Shown here piece by piece: positions 23,609 to 34,900 of a DNA stretch of 64,000 nt. The notes under the pieces were generated by a model. It saw only the letters and a list, made by a program, of their open reading frames with translations, searched no databases and was not told the DNA's origin. A program made the position numbers and the translations under genes. Origin of the DNA: Iris pallida (Eukaryota > Streptophyta > Magnoliopsida > Asparagales > Iridaceae); assembly GCA_029216955.1 (NCBI GenBank), contig JANAVB010031417.1:19066219-19130218 (forward strand), written 5' to 3'. The first letter of the stretch is position 1; each line of letters opens with the position of its first letter.

Positions 23609-26600
23609 TGTGATGTCCCAAATTCGTGATACGTATTTAGTGTACGTATACGTGTTTTGGACCCATATTTTATTTAGTCATGATTAATTATCTTGGTTTA
23701 TTTTGCATTGGCTTGTTTTATTGGCATTGATAGTTCAAATGGTTTTATGGTTTACTGGTTTATTTCTGGGTTAGTGAGGCTTGGTTTAGTTCATGGTTCA
23801 TTTGGTTTAGATTGCTAGAGAGAGGGTTTATTGGCCTTGACTTGGTTCACCTTGGTTTATTTTGGGCTTGGTCTATTTTGGTTTGTCATGGAGAACCAAC
23901 CCCACCCCCACTATATATATCAACTTCCCTCTCTCTCTCCTCATTATTTTTCTTCATCTTCTTCCTCAAGCTTCTTCCTCTCCTCCACCACCACCAACCT
24001 AGGCAAGTTGCACCTTGCTATCACTTGAGGGCTATATTTTATTTGTCCAATAGTTTTATTAGCTCATCTTGAGCAATATTAGAACTTGGGTTTTCTCCAT
24101 TTGGAGCTTGGAATTTTGTAGATCTAAATTGGAAGTATTTTCGGATTTTGGTAGATTTGATCTATAAAACTTGTTCCTTTTCATGTTTTAATTGTTCCAT
24201 GTTGAAGAGAATTGAATTTTACCCAAGTTAGAGCCTTGGAAGTCCGGATTTGGAGCTTGGATGGCCGACTTATGGTGTTCCAAAGTTTTGGAACCCATGG
24301 GTTCTTCTCCTCGGCTTGAGGAGGAAGACGACCCCCAGGCGCGCCTACTTTCCTGGCTAGGCGCTGTTTAGCGTACTGCGCCTACTTTCCTGGCTAGGCG
24401 CGGACTGTGCCTACTTTTCTGGCTAGGCGCTGTTTAGCGGACTGTGCCTACTTTCCTGGCTAGGCGCTGTTTAGCGTACTGCGCCTACTTTCCTGGCTAG
24501 GCGCGGACTGTGCCTACTTTTCTGGCTAGGCGCTGTTTAGCGGACTGTGCCTACTTTCCTGGCTAGGCGCTGTTTAGCGTACTGCGCCTACTTTCCTGGC
24601 TAGGCGCGGACTGTGCCTACTTTTCTGGCTAGGCGCTGTTTAGCGGACTGCGCCTACTTTTCTGGCTAGGCGCCGACTGTGCCTACTTTTCTGGCTAGGT
24701 GCTGTTTAGCGTACTGCGCCTACTTTCCTGGCTAGGCGCTGTTTAGCGCACTGTGCCTACTTTCCTGGCTAGGCGCTGTTTAGCGTACTGCGCCTACTTT
24801 TCTGGCTAGGCGCGGACTGTGCCTACTTTTCTGGCTAGGCGCGGACTGTGCCTACTTTTCTGGCTAGGCGCATTTTAGCGCGTAGTTACCTAGGCACACT
24901 TTGACCCTTGCACCCTCAACTAGGCGCACTTTGTTGGTTCCGGCTTAGGCGTACTCCAGTGCACTTGGATCCTAGGCGCACTCTAGTGTGCTGCCACCAG
25001 GCGCACTCTAGTGTGCCTATACCCTGGCACACCCTAGTTCACCTACACCCCTAGTGCCTTGGTGCCTGCTTTTAACTTGGTTTTCTTTTGATATGATTGG
25101 AGCTTTTGAGATTTTGATTGCTCACATGCACAACTTGACCAGGCCCAACACGTCTTGGCACGGACCTTCGGATTTTGTTTCTTGTTATCCTTCTTAGTTT
25201 GGCAGTAAATTGAAATAGAATCTTGTAACTTGTGACTGAACTTGATTAACTTGTAACCTGATCACTTGATAGTGGCCCGTGGTGGTGCACTCCCGACTTG
25301 ACATGACTTGATAACTTGACTTGACTTGGCATGACTCGGCTTCACTTGATAGTGGCCCGTGGCGGCGCACTCTTGACTTGACTTGTCTTGACACCGTGGG
25401 TGGTTCTTCTTGCTTGCTTGATTAATCTACTTGTCCAGTCTTGCATCATGTCTAGGATGGGACTCCTGAGTACCACGGTCAGGAGTTCCTATTAAAAAGG
25501 CGGATTCAGGTTAACTACTAGAATAACACATTAGTCATGACGAGATTGACACGGCTACAGGCGATCCCGTTATCCCGGCCGCAATTGTTTGGACTTGTAG
25601 CCTGCCGACGAGTAGGGCACATTTCCAGCCCACCGTCGCGTGGGGCACATAATTCTTGATAACGGCTTAATGAATCTAAAAATGCCTGGATAACCTGGAT
25701 TAGTTGCAGGGCTTGTGGCTGTGGGATAATCTCACTTGCATCTTGTTAGTAACTAGGATTGTGATAACCCTAGTTAGTTAATGTAGAAAGCCGTAGGCAA
25801 TGATTGGCCGTGATTGATTGGATGAAGTCTAGTCCAGTATAGCATCGTCTAGAAGTGACTGATTGCCAGATTGTACCAACATGACTGAACGATTGTCACT
25901 ATAGTGCTTGTACACGATTGTCACCATTGCGTATTGTACTTTTCATTGTCACTTTTATCATGATATCTTTCCCCTGCATGATTGTCACCTTTAGCAATAA
26001 ATGATCAGAGACTAAGTTCTGTTCAGGCGAAGGGTTACAATCTCGGTCCTTGTTTGGTTTAAGGATTGTAACCTGGCTCCCGGAATAGCACCTTCGTCTT
26101 CTCTTCACTTATTGCCCAGTTTTATTTATTTAGCATGTTCTCCAATTTACCTTATGTCAATGATGATTTACTTACTGTCTTCCTATGATCGGGACGAGTG
26201 CATTGGTACTGCACAACTCCCGATCCTCCTTTACTTACTTGCTTGTTGATTGCTAATGATTTGCTGGTTTTAGTCCTTAAGTGAAGCCTCCTTTGTGGCA
26301 CTTGCTCTTTCTGGGGTCTGACCCAGCTGGTTTTGTATGGCCAGATACCGGAGCAGTACCGAAGGATCTCCCTGCTTTCCAGCCCGATGGTGACCACCAG
26401 GCGTAACCAGGGCATCGAGTGGGTTTCTTTTTGTTCTCCCACTGTATATTGTGAATTATTCTTTTGAGGCGTTTAGCCGACGAGCAAGTGTTAGCTCGTA
26501 TTGCACTTTACTTATTGTCTGCCTACGGGCTGTAACATGATTGACAAGCCCCGGGGGTTGATCATGTATGACTGAACTCTTGCTAGTCCTTACATTTTGT

Positions 26601-26865
26601 ACGACTAGCTTCATGATCATCCGATATGTAATATTTGGGACGCCTTATATTTATGTATTTGATGCTCTGACATCTTGTGAACTATTTCTAGTTGGTTGAG
26701 ATTGAGACAACAGGCTATTTTATGACCTTAGGAGACTGTTGGATTGTAGATAACCCTCACATATCTAGACAGCCGTGACCGTATAGCGGAATGGTTGCCA
26801 TTTCATTATACGTAGCTGGCTGTGTCCGCCCCCGTTCTCCAGGATTCTGGTTCTGGGGCGTGACA
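23609..26865 (+). mobile_element. Gypsy-type solo LTR, 3.26 kb, nested
   Basis: The ends are tgtgatgtccc (23609) and ggggcgtgaca (26865), flanked by the exact 5-bp TSD actct (23604-23608 and 26866-26870). It belongs to the same broad family as LTR-A and LTR-B. It shares the terminal ctggttctggggcgtgaca and an inner block with ccttaaaccaaacaagga (minus-strand sense), also present in LTR-B near 9310. A satellite-like array sits at 24336-24895. It interrupts the copia-type LTR and is therefore younger than it. Confidence 0.9.
24336..24895. repeat. Tandem array inside the gypsy solo LTR
   Basis: About 17 repeats of cctactttcctggctaggcg or the ttttctgg variant. Spacers alternate between ctgtttagcgtactg, ctgtttagcggactg and cggactg, giving a higher-order pattern of about 105 bp that recurs three times at the start. 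Confidence 0.9.
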
Positions 26866-27556
26866 ACTCTATAAGCTTTAATTTGTCATCCAATCAAAAG
26901 TGCTAGAGTATTCAAGAGTTGTAATTTTAGATCTTCAAAGTATTCAAGAAGATCGAAACTTTTCTCTCTCTCAAGTTGAAGTTGACGAGCCTTCGGAGGA
27001 AAACTCGTGTGTAAGAAGTTGATGATCTCTTCGAATCCAAACTTGTGTTAGAAACGAGTTCTTCGAATCAAAACTCGTATTGTAACTATTTACTCAAATA
27101 GTGGATTAAAGCTGAAAAAAGTTCCGGAAATGGAGTGCCTCTTGGAAGGATACCAGGATATATCGGATGTCGGTATTGTTGTTGCTTCTTCTTTTGCACT
27201 CTTAATCTTTAAATTGTCTATTAACAATCGTTTAGTGCTTGATTAGTTAGCTTCACCATATTCACCCTCCCTTTAGGGTGCTTACACTTTACTCCTAGGT
27301 TGACCCAGCAAGTATTCGAGCCCGTAGTGAATTTTTATTAACCTATTTATAAAATATAAATATTAATATTCATTTTAATGAACATTTCGAATGCTCTGTC
27401 TAATTATAAATAAACATTAGCACTCAACAACATTTTATAAGTATATCACATATGAAAAACAATTTAAATGGTTGTATAAGAAGAAAATTCCCCAAATAAA
27501 TTGTCACTTAAACGTTTTACATGAAATATAATACCCAATCTAAATATGATAAGAAC

Positions 27557-27563
<7 letters not shown>

Positions 27564-27629
<66 letters not shown>
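27564..27629. repeat. (TA)n microsatellite
   Basis: About 32 TA units next to a tRNA-like segment. Confidence 0.95.
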
Positions 27630-27633
<4 letters not shown>

Positions 27634-27640
27634 ACAAAAA

Positions 27641-27704
27641 GTATGTGGTGTAGTGGTTATATTGCTTGACTTATATTTATGAGGTCCTGAGTTCAAATTT
27701 TGGC
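27641..27704 (+). mobile_element. SINE-like segment 1 (tRNA-derived head)
   Basis: The spacing fits an internal RNA polymerase III promoter: box A-like tggtgtagtggtta followed about 40 nt later by box B-like gagttcaaatttt. There is no clear tail or TSD. Similar modules occur inside MITEs near 47.7 and 50.2 kb. Confidence 0.5.
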
Positions 27705-27723
27705 TACAACAAAATTTTGCAAA

Positions 27724-27795
27724 TGATCTCTAGCCTAGTGGTTAAGGGAGATGCATGCGGTCCGAGTGGTCAGGAGTTCGAATTCCAGTTGGTAC
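27724..27795 (+). mobile_element. SINE-like segment 2 (tRNA-derived head)
   Basis: Box A-like tagcctagtggtta and box B-like gagttcgaattcc are 35-40 nt apart, much as in plant Au-type SINE heads. It abuts segment 1. No tail or TSD was identified. Confidence 0.55.
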
Positions 27796-28128
27796 GATTC
27801 CAGAAATAATTTACCTGGTATTATCCCTTCAGACAAATGTTGTAGAAAATTAGACTTGTCGATAGAAAACAAAACTTGTACAATTGGACATGATCAAGTG
27901 AGACGAGACTTTTAGTTGGAAAGATGGAGAGAAATCATAGAGTTGGGACATGTAAGCGAACAGCTTGTGTCAATAATGGCCCACGTGATCTACACGTTGG
28001 CCCATTCAAGGTCCGACCGGGAAAAAATTATAATGGCGCATTGATTGCGAGGTGGAAAAGATACGAAAAAAAAAAAAAATTTAGAAAAAAGATTCCATAG
28101 AGTTTTTTAAAAAATTATAAAAACTTAA

Positions 28129-28365
28129 TTTAGGTGTTTGATTGTCATTATTTTTTAAAGAAATAGTTATTTTCCATAAGAAATTTATTTTCCTATGGGT
28201 TGGACAAATTTTATTTTCCACCATTTTAGAAAAAAAAATAGAAAATGATAGTTTTTTGAAAAATAATTTCATGAAAAATATAAGCTATCAAACACTACAA
28301 TTGGTGGAAAATTTGTGATGATAATATTTTTCATGAAAAAAAAACCCAATCAAACACAACCTAAA
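28129..28365. mobile_element. hAT-like MITE with tttaggtgtttgattg termini
   Basis: The left end tttaggtgtttgattg is mirrored by caatcaaacacaacctaaa. The inner parts are also partly inverted (ttatttttcatgaaa-type). It has no coding capacity and no TSD was resolved. Confidence 0.65.
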
Positions 28366-28703
28366 TGAAAAATAAAATAAATATGAGTTGGACTAGTTTC
28401 ATTTGTCACCATTTTAGAAGAAAATATAAAAAACAACAGCTTTTTGAAAATAATTTTATGAATAATATAAGCTATCACTTGGTGGATTTTTGTGATTGCA
28501 ATTAAGCACAGCTGGTAAATGGATAGGGATTTATGAGCCACGGTCCGGGTTTCTAAGGCTTATATTGGGCCTACCTAGAGTAACATTAGGAAAAGAAATG
28601 CTAGAGTAACATAAAAAAGAAACGTCATTAACTATGAATAAAAAAAATATTTTTTAAAAAACGAAGAAGAGAATAAATTGTCTTGAAAATTAGAAAAAGT
28701 ATA

Positions 28704-28927
28704 ATTTTTTTGACTTTCTTCCCACTTATTAATAAGAATTTGTACTTACATCACATATTTTTGTTTATTAGACCTACATTTCATTTTTTGTCAAAAAAAT
28801 ATATTTGTTCTGTCACGAAAAACAGTCGTCAAATATTTTCAGTGACAAAATTGAAATATAAATCTAATAAACACAAATATAAATACAATTTACTATTAGT
28901 AAGTGGGACGAAAGTAAAAAAAAATTT
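28704..28927. mobile_element. Foldback MITE, family M1, copy 2
   Basis: The left arm tttttgactttcttcccact is mirrored by agtgggacgaaagtaaaaa. The arms are more diverged than in copy 1. A tgtcacgaaaaacagtcgtc loop is present. Confidence 0.75.
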
Positions 28928-29022
28928 AAAAAAGAAAGAAAGAAAGTAAGTATCTTAATACTTTGTCGTGGAAGTTAAAAGAAAAGTAAACATATCATTA
29001 ATTTTCCATTGGAGGAAATTTT

Positions 29023-29850
29023 CTATTTCATTAATTTTTGTAAATATAATATTATCATTGTCTTGTGTATAATGCTACATAGGAATCTGTTACAAGACAA
29101 TAGGGTTGAAGATGGTTTTAGACCTAAACCCCAATTAAAACTCAGAAACTTATGAAAAAAACAACATCTCGTATTGGCATTGTCCCCTGTTGGCGAACCG
29201 CCTCCTGCCTTATAAAGCTGCCGGTCAAAGTTATCGGATGGTTCATCCATCAGATCCCTTGCTGATACTGCTCCGGTTGGTTCGTTTCTTAGGGTATGCT
29301 TAAACTGAGGGGGGAGGGCGTTGATGAGCAAGGCCTGTGCGATGTGGAACATCCACAGCATCGTAGGACTGACGAAAAATGGCCATGATCTGAGCTGGTG
29401 TGGAACAGAATGGGACGTCCGTGCATGAAAACTCAACGGCTAGGGCGCCACGCGGACGGTCGAGAACCGACACCATTCTACCACGGGTATAAACTACGGC
29501 CGACCACGCGGCCCGTCGTCCGGCGCCGTATGGACGTCGAGAAGACGTCGTAAGGACGTCGTGCGCATAGAACGGGTGGCTGGACGGTATCGGTTGTCGT
29601 AGGCGTCATGAAGACGTCGGGGGCATCTTCAGCGTCGTGGGCGAAGCGAGACGTTGAGTTGCCGGCGTCGAAAGACGTCGACCGTCCCGTGAGGCTTTGG
29701 AGCGCGCTGCGTGCGTGTGGGACGATGATGAAAAAGCCAGTGCGGACAAGATCCGCGAAGAGTCCAAAACGACATGACGATCGGCTAAAAATCGTGTGCG
29801 GGGAGACACGATTTAACTGAGTCCGCACGTGCTTGAAATTAAAAAAAAAA
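29023..29850 (-). other. Unassigned GC-balanced island with overlapping frames
   Basis: In AT-rich surroundings this 0.8-kb block has balanced composition and open frames of 137 aa (29436-29023) and 116 aa (29828-29478) on the minus strand. Neither has a domain I recognise. The right half repeats gacgtcg about six times (29520-29690). It may be a decayed gene fragment or an LTR piece. No splice-supported model could be built. Confidence 0.3.
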
Positions 29851-30547
29851 ATGAGGGAAGAAACAAAATACGGAGAGTTAAGTGGGGTTAAGTAAAGAGA
29901 AGTTAAGTAACCGAGAGTAGAGTCAATACATATAATCTTGCTGGAATATGTTTAATAACTCTTGTTTGGAGTGAAAGTTTTGAGTGAGAGGAGAATTAAT
30001 AAAAATATAATAGTTAAAAAATATTTTTATTACATATGTCATAAAATTAAATTTGAATGTAATTTAAATTAAAACTTGTCGAAATATCTTCATAAATGAT
30101 GAATTTACGGGACAACATCTTGAAACCATGAACAAATGCAAAAAAAAAAGTCATTATATTTTATATGACAAATAGGGGATATTTATGACTTTTTAAACAA
30201 AAGTACTCAATCCTCCTCGTTAACCCTCCAAGTTGCGGGAGTTAAAAAAATAGACAAATGAGGGTTAAACAAACCCCCACTTAACCCTTTGTAACGTCTC
30301 TCCTAAACCTCCACCCTTAAACCAAGCATAGTTTTTAATTTTCTCTCAATTGACTTTCCCTCACTTAACTCATTTTGTAGGATTGCAAATCGACTCGTAG
30401 CCACCATCCTCCCTAGAACAGGGAAGAGAGGACGAGGGACCATGTCGGGTAACAGGAGTGGAACCACGATTGAGACCCTTAATGCTACTAGTTGTGTCCC
30501 CTATGCTACTAGTAGTGACACTGGGAGATGATCATTACTTATTTGGG

Positions 30548-30756
30548 AATTTTTGACCATCCCACTTATTAATATGAATTTGTACTTACATTCCACTTTT
30601 TAATTTTATTAGACTTGCATCTCATTTTTTGTCACGGAAACACGAAAAATATTTTTTGCGACAAAAAGTGAAATATAAGTCTAACAAAATTTAAAAGTGA
30701 AATGTAAGTAGTAAGTACAAATTCATATTAATAAGTGGAATGAAAGTTAAAAAAAT
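30548..30756. mobile_element. Foldback MITE, family M1, copy 3
   Basis: ttgaccatcccacttattaa is mirrored by ttaataagtggaatgaaagt, and the middle keeps gtcacggaaacacgaaaaat as loop. It is the closest relative of copy 1, sharing cattccactttttaatttta. Confidence 0.8.
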
Positions 30757-31975
30757 ACCCACTTCGTTTTCTGGCTGCTGTATTGACTTTCATATTCATA
30801 CTGCAGTTTAATTCAGATACATATACACTACTTTTTAACCATTCATGATCCTTGATTTGCAACTTACATATTTCTTGTATCTGGCTTCTTTTTGCTATGC
30901 AAATAGTAACTATCAACCCCAAAAAAAGAACAAAAAAGAAAAGGAGTAGAAATTATTACAACTTTAATACTTCAGGCCCATACTCCAGAACTGAATACAA
31001 TTCCAAAGGTATACCTCTTTTTTTTTTGGCAAATAATTAGTTCAAGCAACCTTCTGGCCTTCTGGGTCTAATTGACTTTTAAAGCAAATAATCAAGGATA
31101 CAACAATCCACTTATGTCAATATACAAAAGAGTTGCACACATTGATAGAAAGCATAAGAAAGCAAGTTAGATATTGTTATTGTAAAACAACAATCAACTA
31201 AAATACTTTCTCCCATTCGAATATGATCTGATTTCTTCGACAAAGTGGCTTTGAGCATGAAAAGGATATGTCATAAAATTCATTCGAGGTAGACCTATCT
31301 TTTGAAACAATATTTTAAGCTCGAGTAACCAAGGAGCACCTCCAAGTTCCCTTGACTATAAATAGTATAGACAAAGAGGCGGTAAGATGATAAAATTCAG
31401 CCAAAGAGATTGCAACTTATCTAAAGAGAAAAAGGAAAACCCACACAACTTACAAGCAAGTAGTCTTATAATAATCTACATCTGTAAAGACAAACAAAGA
31501 GGGGTGCATATGCATACAAAAGCATGAGAGAGTAGCTTAGATATGGTTATTGGTGAACAATATACAATCAAAACATAAGAGGTTCTCACATTCAAATAAA
31601 CTTGAGCTTACAACTTATCTCAAGAAGAGAAACAAAACCCACACAACTTACAAGCTAATCTGATTATTACAGATCAGTCTTTCCTCATACAGAATAAGAA
31701 TACAAAAATGAAAAAGAAGCTCACTCTACAAAACATATAAACACCCATAATAGTAACACTAGTAAATTAGATGCAGGCCACAGAAGTCAGTTTACTAAAG
31801 CTAACTCACCAAAGAGACATTTATATACCTCAATATTTCACATAGAGATCACGTTATTCCGTAGCCCAATCTTCAGATTTTGAGGTCCCGTGTATTGACA
31901 TGATCCAATCAACAAATAGTTGGTTTTAATCTACGTTCGTGTTATCTACAGATGAGAAAACCCTCAGAATCCGAT

Positions 31976-34900
31976 TCATCTGCTGTGGACTGACCCCCCA
32001 ATATCTTCTGGCAAGCAAAAATGGGTAGCCACTCCAAGGCTCTCAGCCAACCGGAGAATATAGGACTGTGTTGAAGCAGAGTTTGGAGAGACAGCCTCTG
32101 GTAGGCTAGGCAGGCAATCTGGTAGCGATTGATTGCCCTTCCCTGGAGGTCTGAAGAGAGAAAGCACTGCTCGACAGAATATAAACCTGGTGACATGATT
32201 CAATAGAGAATATGATGGAAAATCCTTTCCGGATATCTAAAAGACAAAACTAGCAGACAGGACAGAAATATTAATGACACATGTGAAATTAGTTAATGAG
32301 AGTTGTCATTGGACTGGAAGCATTTCAGTTTGGAGTCCTAAAGAGACGAACCAAACTAGAATATTTATGGGAATTAATAAAATATGATCAAAGTAAACTA
32401 TAATCCAATTAAGGATTTCCTAAGTTTTTTCTTCTAGCTTCTCTGCAATTTTGTCGTTCTTCCTGATCTATTTTGCACGGCCACAGAAACAATACGACAC
32501 GGTCAGGACACAACACCTAGTTTGGTGTGTACTACTGTATTTTAGAGTGTCCGATACAACCCAGATTTTTGAAGTTTCCGTGATTCCTAGTTCCCGACTG
32601 AGGAAGAAAGCATTTTGGGCCAGCTTAATCTATTTGGTTCGGAAGTCCGCAAATAATTATTCTTTTATTACTGTGATGCATTGCAGATATTACCATGTGT
32701 TTTTATCTATCATGTTCTCTCACTATTTGCAAATAATTATTCTTTTATTATGGTGATACATTGCAGATATTACCATGTGCTTTTATCTATAATGTTCTCT
32801 CACTCTCAAGCATATGGTCTAGACTTTATGGGCCAGTTTTAGATATGCCCCCCACCAACTATGCAATGGATCCAAAAAACCCATGGAACTCTCTTTTAAG
32901 CATTCAACCCCCACACCAATGTCAAGGATGTTAGTTGGTTTCTACTTTTAGTATGGTAACCACCCTACCACCTTTCTCATAATAGTTGCAGCCAGTCATG
33001 CCCATTATGTGAATGATCTGCCATGGCCACCCTAGTAAATGTACCACATGGTGAATATGATATGGTATATAATAACATAACATAGGCCATGCAAATAACA
33101 CAGTTAAATGGAAGAAAAGGATTTAACTAGCTCATACTTCATACCATAAATTTTGGATAAGGCTTTGGTGGTGGTGTTGTTTCAGTACTTAGTTGGTTAC
33201 CATGCTAATGATTGTTCTTCTGCTCTCTTTACTTTCGAAATGCATGGGGGAAGAGGAAAAATGAGAACCTTTCAACTTTTCTACTTAACTTTCAAAAGCA
33301 GAATCAAATTTCTTGTAGGACATTGCAGACACAGGTTAAAGAAAAATATTAACTTAAAGTCATGGATTCCTTTTCATATTCATATTTCTTTCCTATTTAT
33401 CAGATTAGTATTCACATTGCTTTCCTCTTAGGCCTCGTTTGGTTCGCGGAATGGAAGGGAAAGGAAATCAATTCCTTTCCTTTGGGAAATTTTATTTCCC
33501 ATTGATTTTCCTTTCCGATGTTTGGAAATGCCAAGGAATTTGGAAAGGAAAGTGATTACTTCAGTGTGGGAAAGTGATTCCTTGTTTGGATGGATGGAAT
33601 CACTTTTCCCCCTAATTTTCCTTCAATTGGGAATCACTTTCCTTTCCTGCTCAATTCCTTTGCCACCCAAACATAGGAAAGTAATTACTTTCCTTTCCCA
33701 ACCCGAAGATTCCGCGAACCAAACGAAAGGAAATCAATTCCTTTCCTTTGGGAAATTTTAATTCCCATTGATTTTATTTTCCGATGTTTGGAAATGCCAA
33801 GGAATTTGGAAAGGAAAGTGATTACTTCAGTGTGGGAAAGTGATTCCTTGTTTGGATGGATGGAATCACTTTTCCCCCTAATTTTCCTTTAATTGGGAAT
33901 CACTTTCCTTTCCTGCTCAATTCCTTTGCCACCCAAACATAGGAAAGTAATTACTTTCCTTTCCCAACCCGAAGATTCCGCGAACCAAACGAGGGGGCTC
34001 GTTTAGTTGCTTGAAAGTGACCATTCATAAAGAGGCTTTGGAAGTTTACTTCCAATATTTGGTAAACATGAAAATAATTGAAAGTGGGTTTTCAATTTCA
34101 TAAAGCTTTTTCCCTTCTCTCCATCGAAATTTCTATAGAGGATGCGGACTTTCAATATTTTTGAATTTTAAATCAGCACATCCATGGACCACTTTCAATG
34201 TTTACCAAATGGTTTCTTAAATTTGCACTTTCCAGAAGGTGCTGGATTTGCACTTTTCACTTTCATCATCCACTTTCAAGAAACCAAACAATCCGTTGTA
34301 GCAATTCCTTATTCGTGTCCAAATTCGTTGGACACAAATTTGGACACGGTATCCACAATATTCGAACAATATCCCAGATATGGTTAATATCAATATCCTA
34401 TCCGTATCAGCTCTGATTGCATCCCTAATTCATATCAATAGTGAAAGCAATGTTTTGCAGCCTATTTGGGCACAATATTCACATGGTGAACCTTTTTTAT
34501 GATCATTTTGTGTGTGGGAGCTTATAACTTACCGACGAAATATATCCACAGGTTCCTAAACTGTAAGTCTACAATATCATGGAATTGTGGCAATGCAAAA
34601 TAATATCATGAAGAACTCTAAATTTTTTGGACTCATCTTTCCTGCTATGATGAAGGAATAACTTTAGTTAACTATAGGTTTTTGATTTGAGATAATCTGG
34701 ATATAGGTTTTTTTTCTTGCACTAAGAGAATAAAATTTTCGCATTCACACAAACAGGGATAAGTAACGAAAGGGACAATGTTATGCATGAAAGTCAAAAG
34801 CTCAAAGCAGGTAGATGTGATCATCCTTTGCAAGGAAACCAAAAAAAGGAACAGGGATAAGTAATAGAAGGGAAAATGTTGTGCAAGAAGTTGGAATTGC

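Larger units (their letters stand above)
22700..27286 (+). mobile_element. Copia-type solo LTR, interrupted by a gypsy solo LTR
   Basis: The ends are tgttggcccaatg (22700) and agggtgcttaca (27286), flanked on both sides by the exact 5-bp TSD cttta (22695-22699 and 27287-27291). Without the nested insertion it is 1325 bp. The U3-like part has repeated cggatgatccgacgg palindromic motifs and a tataaatag TATA-like box near 23520. The 3' end ttcaccctccctttagggtg resembles copia/Sirevirus-type LTR ends. No internal domain is left, so it is a solo LTR formed by LTR-LTR recombination. Orientation is inferred from the TATA and end motifs. Confidence 0.85.
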
